64,000 nt of DNA, from assembly GCA_017654935.2 (NCBI GenBank), contig CM065687.1, forward strand, positions 20,608,450 through 20,672,449, written 5' to 3'. The notes beneath the pieces were generated by a model. It was given only the letters and a program-made list of their open reading frames with translations, did no database searches and was not told the DNA's origin. The DNA is from Phymorhynchus buccinoides. Lineage: Eukaryota; Mollusca; Gastropoda; Neogastropoda; Raphitomidae. The translations under genes were made by a program, and so were the position numbers. Below, piece after piece: positions 47,029 through 59,988 of this stretch; position 1 is the stretch's first letter; each line of letters begins with the position of its first letter.

Positions 47029-48964
47029 CTGTGCTTGTTCATGTGTGTGATGCGCGAGCGTACGTATGTGTGTGTTAGCTATAATGTGTGTGTGTGTGCT
47101 TGTAAGTGACGTGATCATAGTGTAGTTTAGTGTGTGTGTGTTAAATGTGTGGTTTGTTAGGATTATGTGTGTGTAATTGTAAATGATGGGCTGGATGGGT
47201 GTTTTATTATTGTGAACATTTTTACTACAATTGTGTAAGCACATTTCTTTATCCATTTTGTATAGCTGTGAATTTAATCCAATGATATTTGTCGTTGAGC
47301 AGTGCTTAATGTGCGTATTTTCTTAGTATGAAGGAACACATGTATATACAGTTCCATTTAATATTCTTTTTTTCCACTATCGTCCTGTGTGTGTGCGTCG
47401 CGCGCGTGTTGTGTGTGTGTGCTGTGTGTAGTGCTGGCATAAGGACAGTTCCATGTTGGTTTGTTCAAGTGTGGGTCATGATTCAGTGTGCATGGTTTAC
47501 AGTGGTTAATGATTTTATACATAATGTCCTTTTCTTATACTTTTGTATGTTAATTGAGTTTGTATTTAGCTGTTTCTGCTTTGTTTTATGCTGATAAATG
47601 TATTGATGCCAGTGATTGCTTTTACGGTAACCAAAAAAAGATTCATTCTGTTATCTTTTATTAAGGATGTGTACGTATCATTTTATTCATTTTGGGTCAT
47701 TGTATTATTGCGGATGAGAAGGGTGGGTTTGGAGAAAGGGGGTAGATGGTGGAAGAGGGTGAGGGAGAGACGGGGGGAGGGTATGGAGGAGAGAAGGGGA
47801 GAGCTAAGAGGAGGGTCTAACGGGAGGGAGTGTCTGCCGGTCTCTAGAGGGGCTCAGTGAGAGTCGAGCAAGGTTCTCCTAAGACGGAAAAAGATGGAGA
47901 TGTTCTAGGTTTGATTGTTCAAATAGGGTCTATAATGTTTTATTGCCAAAGCCCTGTGATACCTAGGTGGGATGTTGGTGGGAAGGGTGGAGGGTTGTAT
48001 GAAAGCGAGCGCGCAAGCGGGTGTGCAGTTGTTTTTTGTCTCGATGTGAGCGGGGCGTGTGGAAAGTGTTGGAAAGGAACATCTTTTTTAACAGGCATGT
48101 ACAAAATTACAATTTTATTTAGTTTTTTTTTTATAAATTTGGTTCTGGAGAGTTTGGTTGTGTGGTGATATTTGTGAGAATCATGGGTTCCTTGGTCAAG
48201 AAAGGCCGGAATCCTACGGTCGTATTTTTATATGACAAAATAAAAGTTGAGTCCAGTCAAGGGCAGAGGGGGTTAGTGTTTCAAGTACAGAGGTTTGTTG
48301 CGAGAAAAAGAGTAGAAGGTGTAATCACGCTGTTAAAATTGATGGGGAGGAAGGGGAGAAAAGGGGGTGGAAAGAAGAAAAGAATCATACTCGATAATAA
48401 TTCTGGAGAGCGGTGATTTACAGAGAAGAAAGGAAGGGAAAGAGAAATCTGACTGTGAGGGAAAATCAGGGCGTGTTTGTGATTTGAAATAGGACGTACG
48501 GGGCAGGATGTATGAGTACCAATATGTTTACACAATCGTAGTATGAAAAAACAGCGTTTTTTTACTTGGTAGAAGAAGAGAGAGAAAGGAAAAGCAAAGA
48601 CAGAAATCTGCTATCACACATAGTCTACTTAAATTTTCTTGGGTCCAGTAGAAAAATACAAGATGCAGCACACACACAAAAACAATTCCTATTTCTGGAC
48701 TGGGATAGGGATATTCGACTAGACGCCTTCATAAACATCAAGATCAAACTAATTAATTATCCAAATTGATTTACCATTGTCATTAATTAGATGACAACAT
48801 CACGTAGCCAACAAAGCATTTTTAGAAAAAATAAAACTGGACAAGAATGACTTGTGTGGACATCTACTGCTCTTGCGTCAGCTAACTCGCCATAGCCCAT
48901 GTACTGATACCTGTTTTAACGTTGAAGGAAATTATATGTTAAAACTCATTTCAAAGTCGTTCGG
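47029..48964. other. Diverged right end of block 2, no gene recognised
   Basis: The part to about 47800 aligns with block 3 63295-64000 only loosely, in contrast to near identity to the left. The rest (47800-48964) has no counterpart in the window. Open frames such as 48162-48416 and 48852-48964 have no domain that I recognise. It may be part of a long interspersed element. Confidence 0.5.
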
Positions 48965-49464
48965 NNNNNNNNNNNNNNNNNNNNNNNNNNNNNNNNNNNN
49001 NNNNNNNNNNNNNNNNNNNNNNNNNNNNNNNNNNNNNNNNNNNNNNNNNNNNNNNNNNNNNNNNNNNNNNNNNNNNNNNNNNNNNNNNNNNNNNNNNNNN
49101 NNNNNNNNNNNNNNNNNNNNNNNNNNNNNNNNNNNNNNNNNNNNNNNNNNNNNNNNNNNNNNNNNNNNNNNNNNNNNNNNNNNNNNNNNNNNNNNNNNNN
49201 NNNNNNNNNNNNNNNNNNNNNNNNNNNNNNNNNNNNNNNNNNNNNNNNNNNNNNNNNNNNNNNNNNNNNNNNNNNNNNNNNNNNNNNNNNNNNNNNNNNN
49301 NNNNNNNNNNNNNNNNNNNNNNNNNNNNNNNNNNNNNNNNNNNNNNNNNNNNNNNNNNNNNNNNNNNNNNNNNNNNNNNNNNNNNNNNNNNNNNNNNNNN
49401 NNNNNNNNNNNNNNNNNNNNNNNNNNNNNNNNNNNNNNNNNNNNNNNNNNNNNNNNNNNNNNNN
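48965..49464. other. Assembly gap, 500 N
   Basis: Exactly 500 unknown bases. Block 3 begins at once inside a LINE fragment equivalent to 33529. Confidence 1.
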
Positions 49465-49795
49465 GTGCTTCCCAAACCTCCCCAAAGCCAAACCGGTACA
49501 ACATATTTCTGACTTTACAAGCCCATGTATCATAATTATGTTTCTGAAGGTTTAATTAACAGAATATTATAGGCTTTATTTGGGTATCTATTACCATCCA
49601 TTTGTATAAGACGTAACCAAAATTTTATACATCTGAAACGTGTTGCAACATGCAAAGGATACCTGCCCGTTTCACCATATATCAAGTGTTTTGGCGATTT
49701 GGGGTTAACTCCCATGAATCGCTTGAGTGCAAACAAATGGACTTTTTCTATTATCTCTTGGTTTTCTGCTAAACCCCAAATCTCTGCACCATAAG
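49465..49795 (-). pseudogene. LINE RT fragment remnant, cut on both sides (block 3)
   Basis: It matches 33529-33859 and keeps NQEIIEKVHLFALKRFMG and LIYGETGRYPLHVATR. The right side breaks at CTGCACCAT and joins DNA equivalent to 34040, so the LINE 5' end and the adjacent (GA)n are deleted relative to both other blocks. Confidence 0.83.
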
Positions 49796-49961
49796 CATTA
49801 AGCACAATGAATGAAACTGTTACACCTTTTTTCTACTTCTTTCTTTTCATGGTGTTTTTTTATAAATATTGTAACATCTTTCTGATAGTGGAGTCTATGA
49901 TTTCCACTCAAGCCTACACTTTTGCGTGTGCTCATTGTTTGAGGATGGACGTGCTGCGTTG

Positions 49962-50033
49962 CTACACGTTTCCATACACTGTGAGGCTCTGCCTGAACTC
50001 CTGGGCCACTTTGTAGCAGTAGTGGTACTGAGC
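49962..50033 (-). CDS. Phosphatase terminal coding exon
   Basis: 23 codons, [20 protein letters not shown] then GNV, and a TAG stop. It starts with GCTCAGTAC exactly as the D1 Q-loop exon does. No AATAAA was found in the roughly 150 bases after the stop. Confidence 0.92.
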   Translation of the reverse strand, partial: AQYHYCYKVAQEFRQSLTVYGNV

Positions 50034-50232
50034 CTGTCACAGACATAAGACATTCGGTTTAACACAATGCATTTTACGACAGCTTTGAATTGTATCACGA
50101 CGACGTCGATAAATAGTTTTTAAAATAGGCTCTATACGCACACACGCATGCACACACACACACACACACTCACACATACACACACACACACACGCATGCA
50201 CACACACATACACGCACGCACAGACACACACG

Positions 50233-50263
<31 letters not shown>

Positions 50264-53250
50264 CTCATTGACGGCTTGGGGCCTGATCTGGTGCACGGAT
50301 CTGGCAGCAGTGAACACGTCGATCTCTTCGTCAACGATGACGCGACTGATGACGTCATACAGCACGCAGAACAGCCCACTTTTAGTGGCCCCGTTTCTAC
50401 AAGGGAAACAAAAGGGTTAACAAAGTCAATTATGAAACAACAATATCATAACACATGACTGATTATGGATAATGTTCATCTCCAAGTGTGTGTGTGTGTG
50501 TGTGTCTGTGTGCGTGTGTGTTTGTATGCGTGCGTGTGTGCGTTCATCTGTTTCTGTGTATTATTACTTAATGTCTGCTTCATCAAGTATTCGTGGATGT
50601 GCGCTTTTATGTGCGTTGTGCGCATGCTTGCTTGCGGAAGCACCATTTGAGTCCTGTGTGTGTGCGAGCGCGCGTGCGGGCGTGTGTGTGTGTGTGTGTG
50701 TGCGGCACATGCGTGCGCGAGCGTGCAGTTTTGTGTGTCTGCTTGTCTGGCATGTGTATGTGTGCATGCGTGCGTGTTTGTGTGTGCAGTGTGTGTTGGT
50801 TGTCCGTGTGTATGCGTGCGTGTGTGCATTCATGTGTTTGTGTGTATATTATTATTATTATTATGTCAATGTCTGCTTCCCCATAGTCCTGCATTGCGCA
50901 CTTGCATGTACGTATGCCGCGTGTATGCTTGCTTGCAGAAGCACTGCAGTGTTTGAGTGCCTACGCCTACATAGTTTATATAATAATTATATGCCTATCC
51001 GGGCTCCCAAGGACCCCCATTTGAGGGTCTATGAAGCACTAAAATTCTACAGGACCCTCTAAAAGAATGTGCAGAGGGTCACAGGGATGCGCTAGAAAAA
51101 TTCTTTTTAGCATTCACTATGCCACTGGGACCCTCTATCCCGCCTCTAGCACCCTCTATACTGTAAGTGAAGGAGTCCCTGGGACACCTTGTTTTGCGAG
51201 ACGATTGGGAGCCCTGCCTATGCTAATGTATGCTACGTACGCAAGCACGTTTCTGAGCGCTCGTAATTATGACCAGCGTGGACCTACTCACAAGCACTGG
51301 ACGATGACAGGGGCAGAATCAGCCCTGCTCCTGACCACAGAAACAAGCTGAATCACATCGGAAATGTTGCCTGGGCCCTCGTCAGACCAGTCCGAGTGAT
51401 GCAGGACTTGGATCGATCGAGTCTGACGCTGAAATGGAAAGAAAGAAAGACAGAGAGAAAGAAAGAAGCAAAGAGTGAAAGAAAAGACTTGTATCAAACA
51501 ATGATTGCAGAAATATAAAAAAAAGGGGGGTTTGCTTTTTATATTTCAGCAGTCTTTTTTTTTTATACAAGTTATTAGTTTTCGTAATAAGTTCAATAAT
51601 ATGTCAATGGACTATCTAAAGATAGTCCGTTTTGACTCCAAGCCATCCAAAGCAAGACAGACAGCAAAGACTGTATAGGGGAAGACAAGCATCCGGTCTC
51701 TTTTCCCTATACAGTACTGTATGAGTAGTGAGGACAGAAACACTGGTTATGTCCCTTTTAAACGTGACACATTTAGTGATTTACACGTCGATAGGCCAGT
51801 TGAATTCTCCGTTCAAATTCCAGTCTGAGTTTTTGGATAGCCGCCGCTGTGAATGGTGTATAACTACCCCACTAACGATAACTCTATCAGCCCGGTTCGC
51901 TGTAACTCTTAAGTAGTCCATCTTACCCTTTTAGAATCTTTGCAGACAGCCAGAAAATAATAAAGACGTAAAACAACAAAGAGAGTATTTGTTGGCCTAA
52001 ATATCATGTTGGCCCTACTCAAAGATATTCTAAAAGGGTAGTCTTTGCCCTACTTAGGCCTGGCGTATGTTTCTGAAAGCAAATGTCCACAACATAGCTG
52101 AACCTAAACCAGTTAACGAACACACGCGCGCGTGCACACACACACGCACGCGCACACATACTCATACACGCGTATTGGTATGCGCAGAGAGAGAGAGAGA
52201 GAGGGAGAGAGAGAGAGAGAGGCGGAATTTGATACACGCACACGCACACACACACACACACACACACAAACAAAAAGAAAGAAGAAGCAGCTTTATCAAG
52301 CTTATTCTTTTATCGTCAATAAAGATCATTTTGACTTGACTTGACTTGACACACACACACCTATACGCACACACTCATACCTTGCTTTTGATGGTGAGGG
52401 AGTAGGATGTAACGCTGTCACTGCCCGTGTTAGCTACCCTGTCAGTCAGTGACACAGTGTAACCTCCAACCGTGAGAGACTTGCCTTTCTTCTGGGGCCA
52501 GTATTGGGGAGAGCTCTGTAGGAAACACGTCTTTGTTGTAGTTTTTTTTACAGAAAGGGAAAGAAAAAGACTTTAAAAAAAGTTTAATCAAGCGTGGGTG
52601 CATAAAAAAAACATGCATGCACACATACATTCCCGCAAGCATGCATAAGATTTACGCACGCATGAACGCAGGCATAAACACACACACGCACGCGCATGCG
52701 TAAAGGCCATCACACACTACATGTATACACACCTTCCCCTTTTGCCTGTGTGTCTCAATGAGAAAACAAAGACATTATGGACATCTATGTACAATCATTC
52801 AACCACCCACAACAGCAAAGTCTTTCTCTCTCTCTCTCTTTCTTTCTCTCTCTCTCTCAGGCCTGCAAACTACTGACAGCTCTCCACCCATCTCCAACGA
52901 AGGTCCATCACATTGTCTGTGTCTCCGTCTGCCCATCCTCCTTCTCTCTCAGGCCTGCAAACTACTGACGACTCTCAGTGTGTTCTCTCTCTCTCTCTCT
53001 CTCTCTCTCATCTCAGCCTGCAAACTACTGACAGCTCTCCACCCATCTCCAACGAAGGTCCATCACATTGTCTCTCCGTCTGCCCATCCTCTTCTCTCTC
53101 AGGCCTGCAAACTACTGAAGTGTGTGTAGGCCTGCAAACTACTGACAGCTCTCCACCCATCTCCAACGAAGGTCCATCACATTGTCTCTGTGTCTCCGTC
53201 TGCCCATCCTCCTTCTCTCTCAGGCCTGCAAACTACTGACGACTCTCAGT

Positions 53251-53286
<36 letters not shown>

Positions 53287-53436
53287 GCCTGCAAACTACT
53301 GACAGCTCTCCACCCATCTCCAACGAAGGTCCATCTCTCCACCCATCTCCAACGAAGGTCCATCACATTGTCTCTGTGTCTCCGTCTGCCCATCCTCGTT
53401 CTCTCTCAGGCCTGCAAACTACTGACGACTCTCAGT

Positions 53437-53476
<40 letters not shown>

Positions 53477-53743
53477 GCCTGCAAACTACTGACAGCTCTC
53501 CACCCATCTCCAACGAAGGTCCATCACATTGTCTCAGTCTGCCCATCCTCCTTCTCTCTCAGGCCTGCAAACTACTGACGACTCTCAGTCTCTCTCTCTC
53601 TCTCTCTCAGGCCTGCAAACTACTGACAGCTCTCCACCCATCTCCAACGAAGGTCCATCACATTGTCTCTGTGTCTCCGTCTGCCCATCCTCGTTCTCTC
53701 TCAGGCCTGCAAACTACTGACGACTCTCAGTGTCTCTCTCAGG

Positions 53744-53783
<40 letters not shown>

Positions 53784-54048
53784 GCCTGCAAAACTACTGA
53801 CAGCTCTCCACCCATCTCCAACGAAGGTCCATCACATTGTCTCTGTGTCTCCGTCTGCCCATCCTCCTTCTCTCTCAGGCCTGCAAACTACTGACGACTC
53901 TCAGTGTTCTCTCTCTCTCTCTCTCAGGCCTGCAAACTACTGACAGCTCTCCACCCATCTCCAACGAAGGTCCATCACATTGTCTCTGTGTCTCCGTCTG
54001 CCCATCCTCCTTCTCTCTCAGGCCTGCAAACTACTGACGACTCTCAGT

Positions 54049-54082
<34 letters not shown>

Positions 54083-55728
54083 GCCTGCAAACTACTGACA
54101 GCTCTCCACCCCTGCAAACTACTCACATTGTCTCTGTGTCTCCGTCTGCCCATCCTCCTTCTCTCTCAGGCCTGCAAACTACTGACGACTCTCAGTGTTC
54201 TCTCTCTCTCTCTCTCTATCAGGCCTGCAAACTACTGACTCTCTCAGTGTTCTCTCCCTCTCCTCAGGCCTGCAAACTACTGATGACTCTCAGTGTTCTC
54301 TCCCTCTCTCTCTCTCTCTCTCTAGGCCTGCAAACTACTGACAGCTCTCAGTGTTCTCAGTGTTCTCTCCCCCCCTCTCTCTCTCTCTCTGTCTGTCTCT
54401 CTCTCTCTCTCAGGCCTGCAAACTACTGACAGCTCTCAGTGTTCCCTCCCCTCTCTCTCTCACTCTCTCTCTCCCCCCTCTCTGTCTCTCTCTCTCTCTT
54501 ACCCGCAGAGTCTTGGCGGCGTCCAGACACACTATGACGTTGACCTGGCAGCTCTCCACAAGTCTCCACAGATCCACCACGGTGTCCTCCAAAGGTAACT
54601 GGGTCAGCCCCAGCCCCCTGTTGGCTGTCAGAGTCTAGGGAACAAGTATTTTAACAGACATGAGATTTTCAGATAACCAAAAAGGAGGGAAAAAAATAGG
54701 CGGGAGCCTGGGGGCCGGCACAGGCCCTTCGTGGGGTCAGGGGGCAAAGCCCTTGATGGGGCCAGGGGGGAAAGCCCTCTGATGCTGAAGAATGTTTGCA
54801 TTTGAACCTGTAAACATCAACCTCCGAGACAACAAAACTATTAAACATTTACTCTCCTCGATCCTAAAACAAATTTTGAAATTATTATTGACTCAGAGCT
54901 AGTGATTTTCTGAGACAGAGACACACAGAGAGAAACAAGACAGACAGAATGAACCGATTGAACACAAAATTGAAAAAATATCTATTGAACTTTTCACCGC
55001 ATTTTCGCTTCAACACAAAATTTAACCCTACCACACCCACACCCCAGACTGTGTCAACAGATTTAAAGTTATCTCAAAAATGACCCCTGGGGCCATCAAA
55101 AAGGAGGAAATCCTCCAATCGGAGGAAAAATCTCATCTCTGAACGGGTACTCCCACTTCAACAAGAATAGCCTACACACGATGCCAGTCCCATCTGCATG
55201 CATGTCAGCCTCGGGTCTCTCTCACTTTGGCTGTCTCTCCCCTGCCCCCTTCTTCCCCTTCCTCTCAATCTCCATCGTATTTTTCCCCACAAATTTACTT
55301 ACTGACTTGAAGACGGCGTTGATGTACTGGTTTCTCCCTTTCGCGTATTCGGTGATGTAACAAAGGTGAGTGTCGTCTGCAACACAATAGGTTCAGTTTG
55401 AATGAATGAAAGTTAGGTTGAACGTCGTCCGCTCGGCCTGCAAATCGGCACATGTGGGATGAAGCCATCAACCAACCATCATTCAGACAGCTTCAACAGT
55501 AATAGGTTTCAATTTTCCAAATTTTAGTTCTGTTTCATGAGTTCCTGCCAAATCACACACATGACCCCGCCTCCAAAGCATATGGTCTACTCTCTCTCTC
55601 TCTCTCTCTCTCTCGTCCACATACACGTTGAACACACTCCACATGTTGTCTTTGAACACATCTAGTATGATGAAATTAACTGAGGAGGAAAAAGAAGAAG
55701 AAGAAGAAGCCCCGCCCCTGTGCATTTG

Positions 55729-55759
<31 letters not shown>

Positions 55760-58272
55760 GTCCACATACATGTTGAACACACTCCACATGTTGTCTTTGA
55801 ACACTTCTAGTATGATGAAATTAACTGAGGAAGAAGAAGAAGAAGAAGCAGGAGAACAACAAAAGAAAGGACACCATCAGCAGCAGCGGCAATAGCAGAA
55901 CCACAACCACCTCAACAAAGATACACGAAGACAAAATATCTGTTGGCAAACCTGGCAGGTTCTGGGGGTCTCTGTTTTTGTTGATATTCTCCGGCTTCTC
56001 AGCTTCTGTGGTGTTGCGTTTAGCCCACAGCTTCATTTCCTGAAGCACCTGAAAGCATCCAGACAACAGCGTGCAACATGGTGGACATTACGTAGTTGAT
56101 TGTTTTATTGTCTACATCTGAGCAACGGTTTCAGCTTTGCAGAAATAAATCATTATGTATGATACAGTTATTGCAAGGACACTTACAAATTGGTCTGTGA
56201 ACAAAATATACTTATAAAGGCACAAGTAACTCTTAGCTGTTTTGAATGTGCTGATCTACTTCAAATTTATTATTAGCCTAATTCAATAAGTGACTTCAGG
56301 TGAGTCTCGTTTGGAATGTTATTTCATAAATACACTTTCTTTTCACTCATAAACATAAAGTAGTTCAACCTTAAATTCCTACCATAATTTTCCATTATCT
56401 TCATCTTCAGTTTTGGTCTTCTTTGTGTTCAAAGTACAACCACTAAGTAGGGCTTATACAGTGGAACCCCCCTTACAAGACCTTCAAAAATCATCCAAAA
56501 TGAGGTCTTATAAGGGAGGGGTCTTATAAGGGAGGTTATTTTAATACTTACAAAGAAGGGCAATGTCTCAGAGAAGTAGGTCTTATGTGGGAGGGAGTCT
56601 TATAATGGGAAGTTAAGTCTTATAAGGGAGGTTCCATTGTATTACCTTGTATTCTTTGCTGATTGCGGTCTGGGACTTCCAGACACTGACGTCGCCGGAG
56701 AAGCTGAGGTCCAGCTGATGGAGGGAGACTCTGCTGTCCTGGCTGGAGTAGGCCTCCAGAACGACCTCGTGAAGGAACTTGTACTGAGCCTGGTTTGTCC
56801 GTTCATCAACACAAACGTTTATCGGTTACAATCGGACAGATTTGTATAGTTGTCATTGAGAGCCGGACTCCCCGTGGGGAGACCGGCGGGGTATTTCGTT
56901 AAATAGTTCCCCCACCTTCTGGAAGTTTTGTGCTTGTAACTTCCTCTAATCTGCCACTCTCTTTGATTCTGCCTTTTTACTTTGCTTTCTGTCATCTAAT
57001 ATCTTTCTGACTTATTGGCCCATTCTCCTGCCTTTTCCCTTTGCTTTCTGTCATCTAATATCTTTCTGACTTACTAACTGGCCCATTCTCCTGCCTTTTC
57101 CCTTTGCTTTCTGTCATCTAATATCTTTCTGACTTATCTTCTCCTGCCTTTTCCCTTTGCTTTCTGTCATCTAATATCTTTCTGACTTACTAACTGGCCC
57201 ATTCTCCTGCCTTTTTTCCAAAAAAAATCTTCCATAATAATTTTTCTCCTCTGAGCTCCTCCGAAATCGGAATGTGTCGGCTGTACGTAGCGGGGAGACC
57301 AATGAAAACTGAAAACCAGACACATATGTACCTTACCCATTATGGCCATATGGCCTGGGAACGCAGAAGAAGAAGAGAGCCAGAATACTCTGACACAGTA
57401 CAAACCGTCATCTGGAGCGACAATCTAATTTGGATTCATCTAAAACCGAATCGTACCGGGCACAGTTACAGCGCGAGATAAACAAGGATGCAGCTCAATC
57501 TCAATTATTATATCTTATTCATAATTTGACAAGAGACAGTGAAAAATAAGGAAAACTAAAAACAGGAGTGAATGTTTAAGAAACGCGTAGCCTAGATTTG
57601 TAAAAGCTAAGCATAATTGTATATCATGTTAAAACTCTTAACATGATATACAATTATGATTAATAAGACTGTTTAGGATGAATGGGAACGAGTGTCAAAC
57701 GTTAGCTTTTGTTGACCTGAAATATTACAAGTTAGACCTAAATGTGGTTTACACTTATTGCACACTCCACATTGGGAAACAAAACCAAACAAACTTATTC
57801 TCCTATCCATATACTAATCCGTTACAGATGAAAAGAGCTTCCAGAAAAAAAGTAACTAATCAAATAATCGATCGGACCGAAGATGTGTCGCACCATACCT
57901 CTGTCTGTACCATGATGCACCGCTGTTGACGCAGGTCTCCCACAATGCCTTGGACACCCGCGTCCTCACCACGTGACTTCCGGTTGATGGCAATGTCGAG
58001 GGCTATGTAGGTGCCAGTTCTCCCCACTCCGGCGCTTTATGGAAGAGAAATTTCTGAATAGCTTATGACAAAGGCCCACTTGTAATTCTGATATATAATA
58101 TTGAAGCTCGGGTACATATAACTGCATCCATAAACAGAGCCTGAACGACTTTATTCACTGCATGTTATGACATTGGCCTGGGAGATGCTAAAAAAACCTG
58201 CAGTCCCATTAAGCCAATTCACGAATACTAGCAGACAGACAGACAAACAGACACGGATGGACAAACAACATT

Positions 58273-58303
<31 letters not shown>

Positions 58304-58459
58304 GCGCGCACGCACACCTCAAGACCACATGGACGCACACTGGCACACGTACGCATAGTGCACATGGCTGCACCTAGACATCTAAATAGAGATTTACATG
58401 TATGTGTACTCAGAATCACACAGGCACGTGCACACGCAGTCTATGCACACACACACTAC

Positions 58460-58527
<68 letters not shown>

Positions 58528-59747
58528 TCTATACTCTCTCACACACAAACAGACAATAGCTCCTTCTTCATCTGGGCTGCCATGGAGTGGAACCAACTAA
58601 GCGAGGCCGCTGTCACCACAGGCTCTGTCAGCGCATTTTCATCAGCGCTGACCAGATCACCATCTGAGCCTGCAACTACTGACCACTAGCCTACTAGGAC
58701 TTTTTTGTTGTTGCTTGCTTCTGGAAGTGGGATGTGGGCCCTTCCGGCTGAACTGGGGGGGGGGGGGGGGGGGGGGGGTAATGGTCTTAACCCAGGGTAA
58801 GCAGTAGGTCTTTCTCCTTCTAAGTTTTCTTTTAGGTTCATGTGCCCTCCAAGTTCCGTCGCGATTTATCGTCAGAAGTGGCGTCTGCGACGTATCCAGA
58901 CAGAAACAGAAACAGACAATGCAACACCCAGATCTACCTGCAGTGCACAACGGAAGGCACCCCGGCTGTTGCACGTGCAGTGATGTAACGCCAGAAGTCG
59001 ACCAACGAGCCAGCGGTAGGGACCCCGTGATCCGGCCAGGACAGGTAGTGGTACTGATGCACCGTGCGAGCATCAGAATTCTGAGCAAAAAAACCCACAA
59101 TATCATTGCACATAAAACTGGGGCCAAAACGTTAAGCAACCTTTGACATAACTTATACCGGTACTTGTCACTTTAACTGGTCTTTCTTGGTGTTGTTTTT
59201 CCTCCTACAAATATTTATATGGCTTACGTAAGTTATGATTATGCAGTGCATTCTTCATTGCCCACGTTAACATCTCTGTATGTCTTTCTGTCCCTATCTT
59301 TCTCTCTGTCTGTCTGTCTTTCATTTGCTCTCTCTAAAAAAAAGGGGGAAAACACTGAATGTAACAGCAATTTTATTTATGTTTCTTTGAATGTTGATAA
59401 TTATGTAAAAAAATTATATGTTATACAAAATGTGTTCGATGATGAAATGTATTTATGTACATTCAATGATTAAAAAAAAAGTTCCTTAAAAAAATAACAA
59501 CATTGTAACACATTTCTCTGAGTGATAAGCACAGAATATTTTTTGGGGGTTGGTAAATCAATACAAATATAGCCTATCTATTTACCGACACGCACTACTA
59601 ATTTCACTTTGTTTACATGCAAATTGCGTCGTGGGTAACGCCCACACCAATGTTAAGGTTTGCTGAACCTATTGGCACCAGTTCAACGCATGATAGAAAT
59701 CTAATGGAACCAGATACACACACGCACGCACGCACACACACATACAG

Positions 59748-59831
<84 letters not shown>

Positions 59832-59936
59832 TAGACAGAGTCAGAGATGCACACAGAGACTTCAGTTCAGAAACTTTATTCTAGAAGGATGAGAATTTAG
59901 ACTGAGCCTATTCATGCAATATGTCGAAAGAGAGAC

Positions 59937-59988
<52 letters not shown>

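Noticed and set aside
47588..48416. Series of three plus-strand frames as a new gene
   Set aside because: No domain, no splice evidence and poor agreement with the block 3 counterpart; more likely part of an interspersed repeat.
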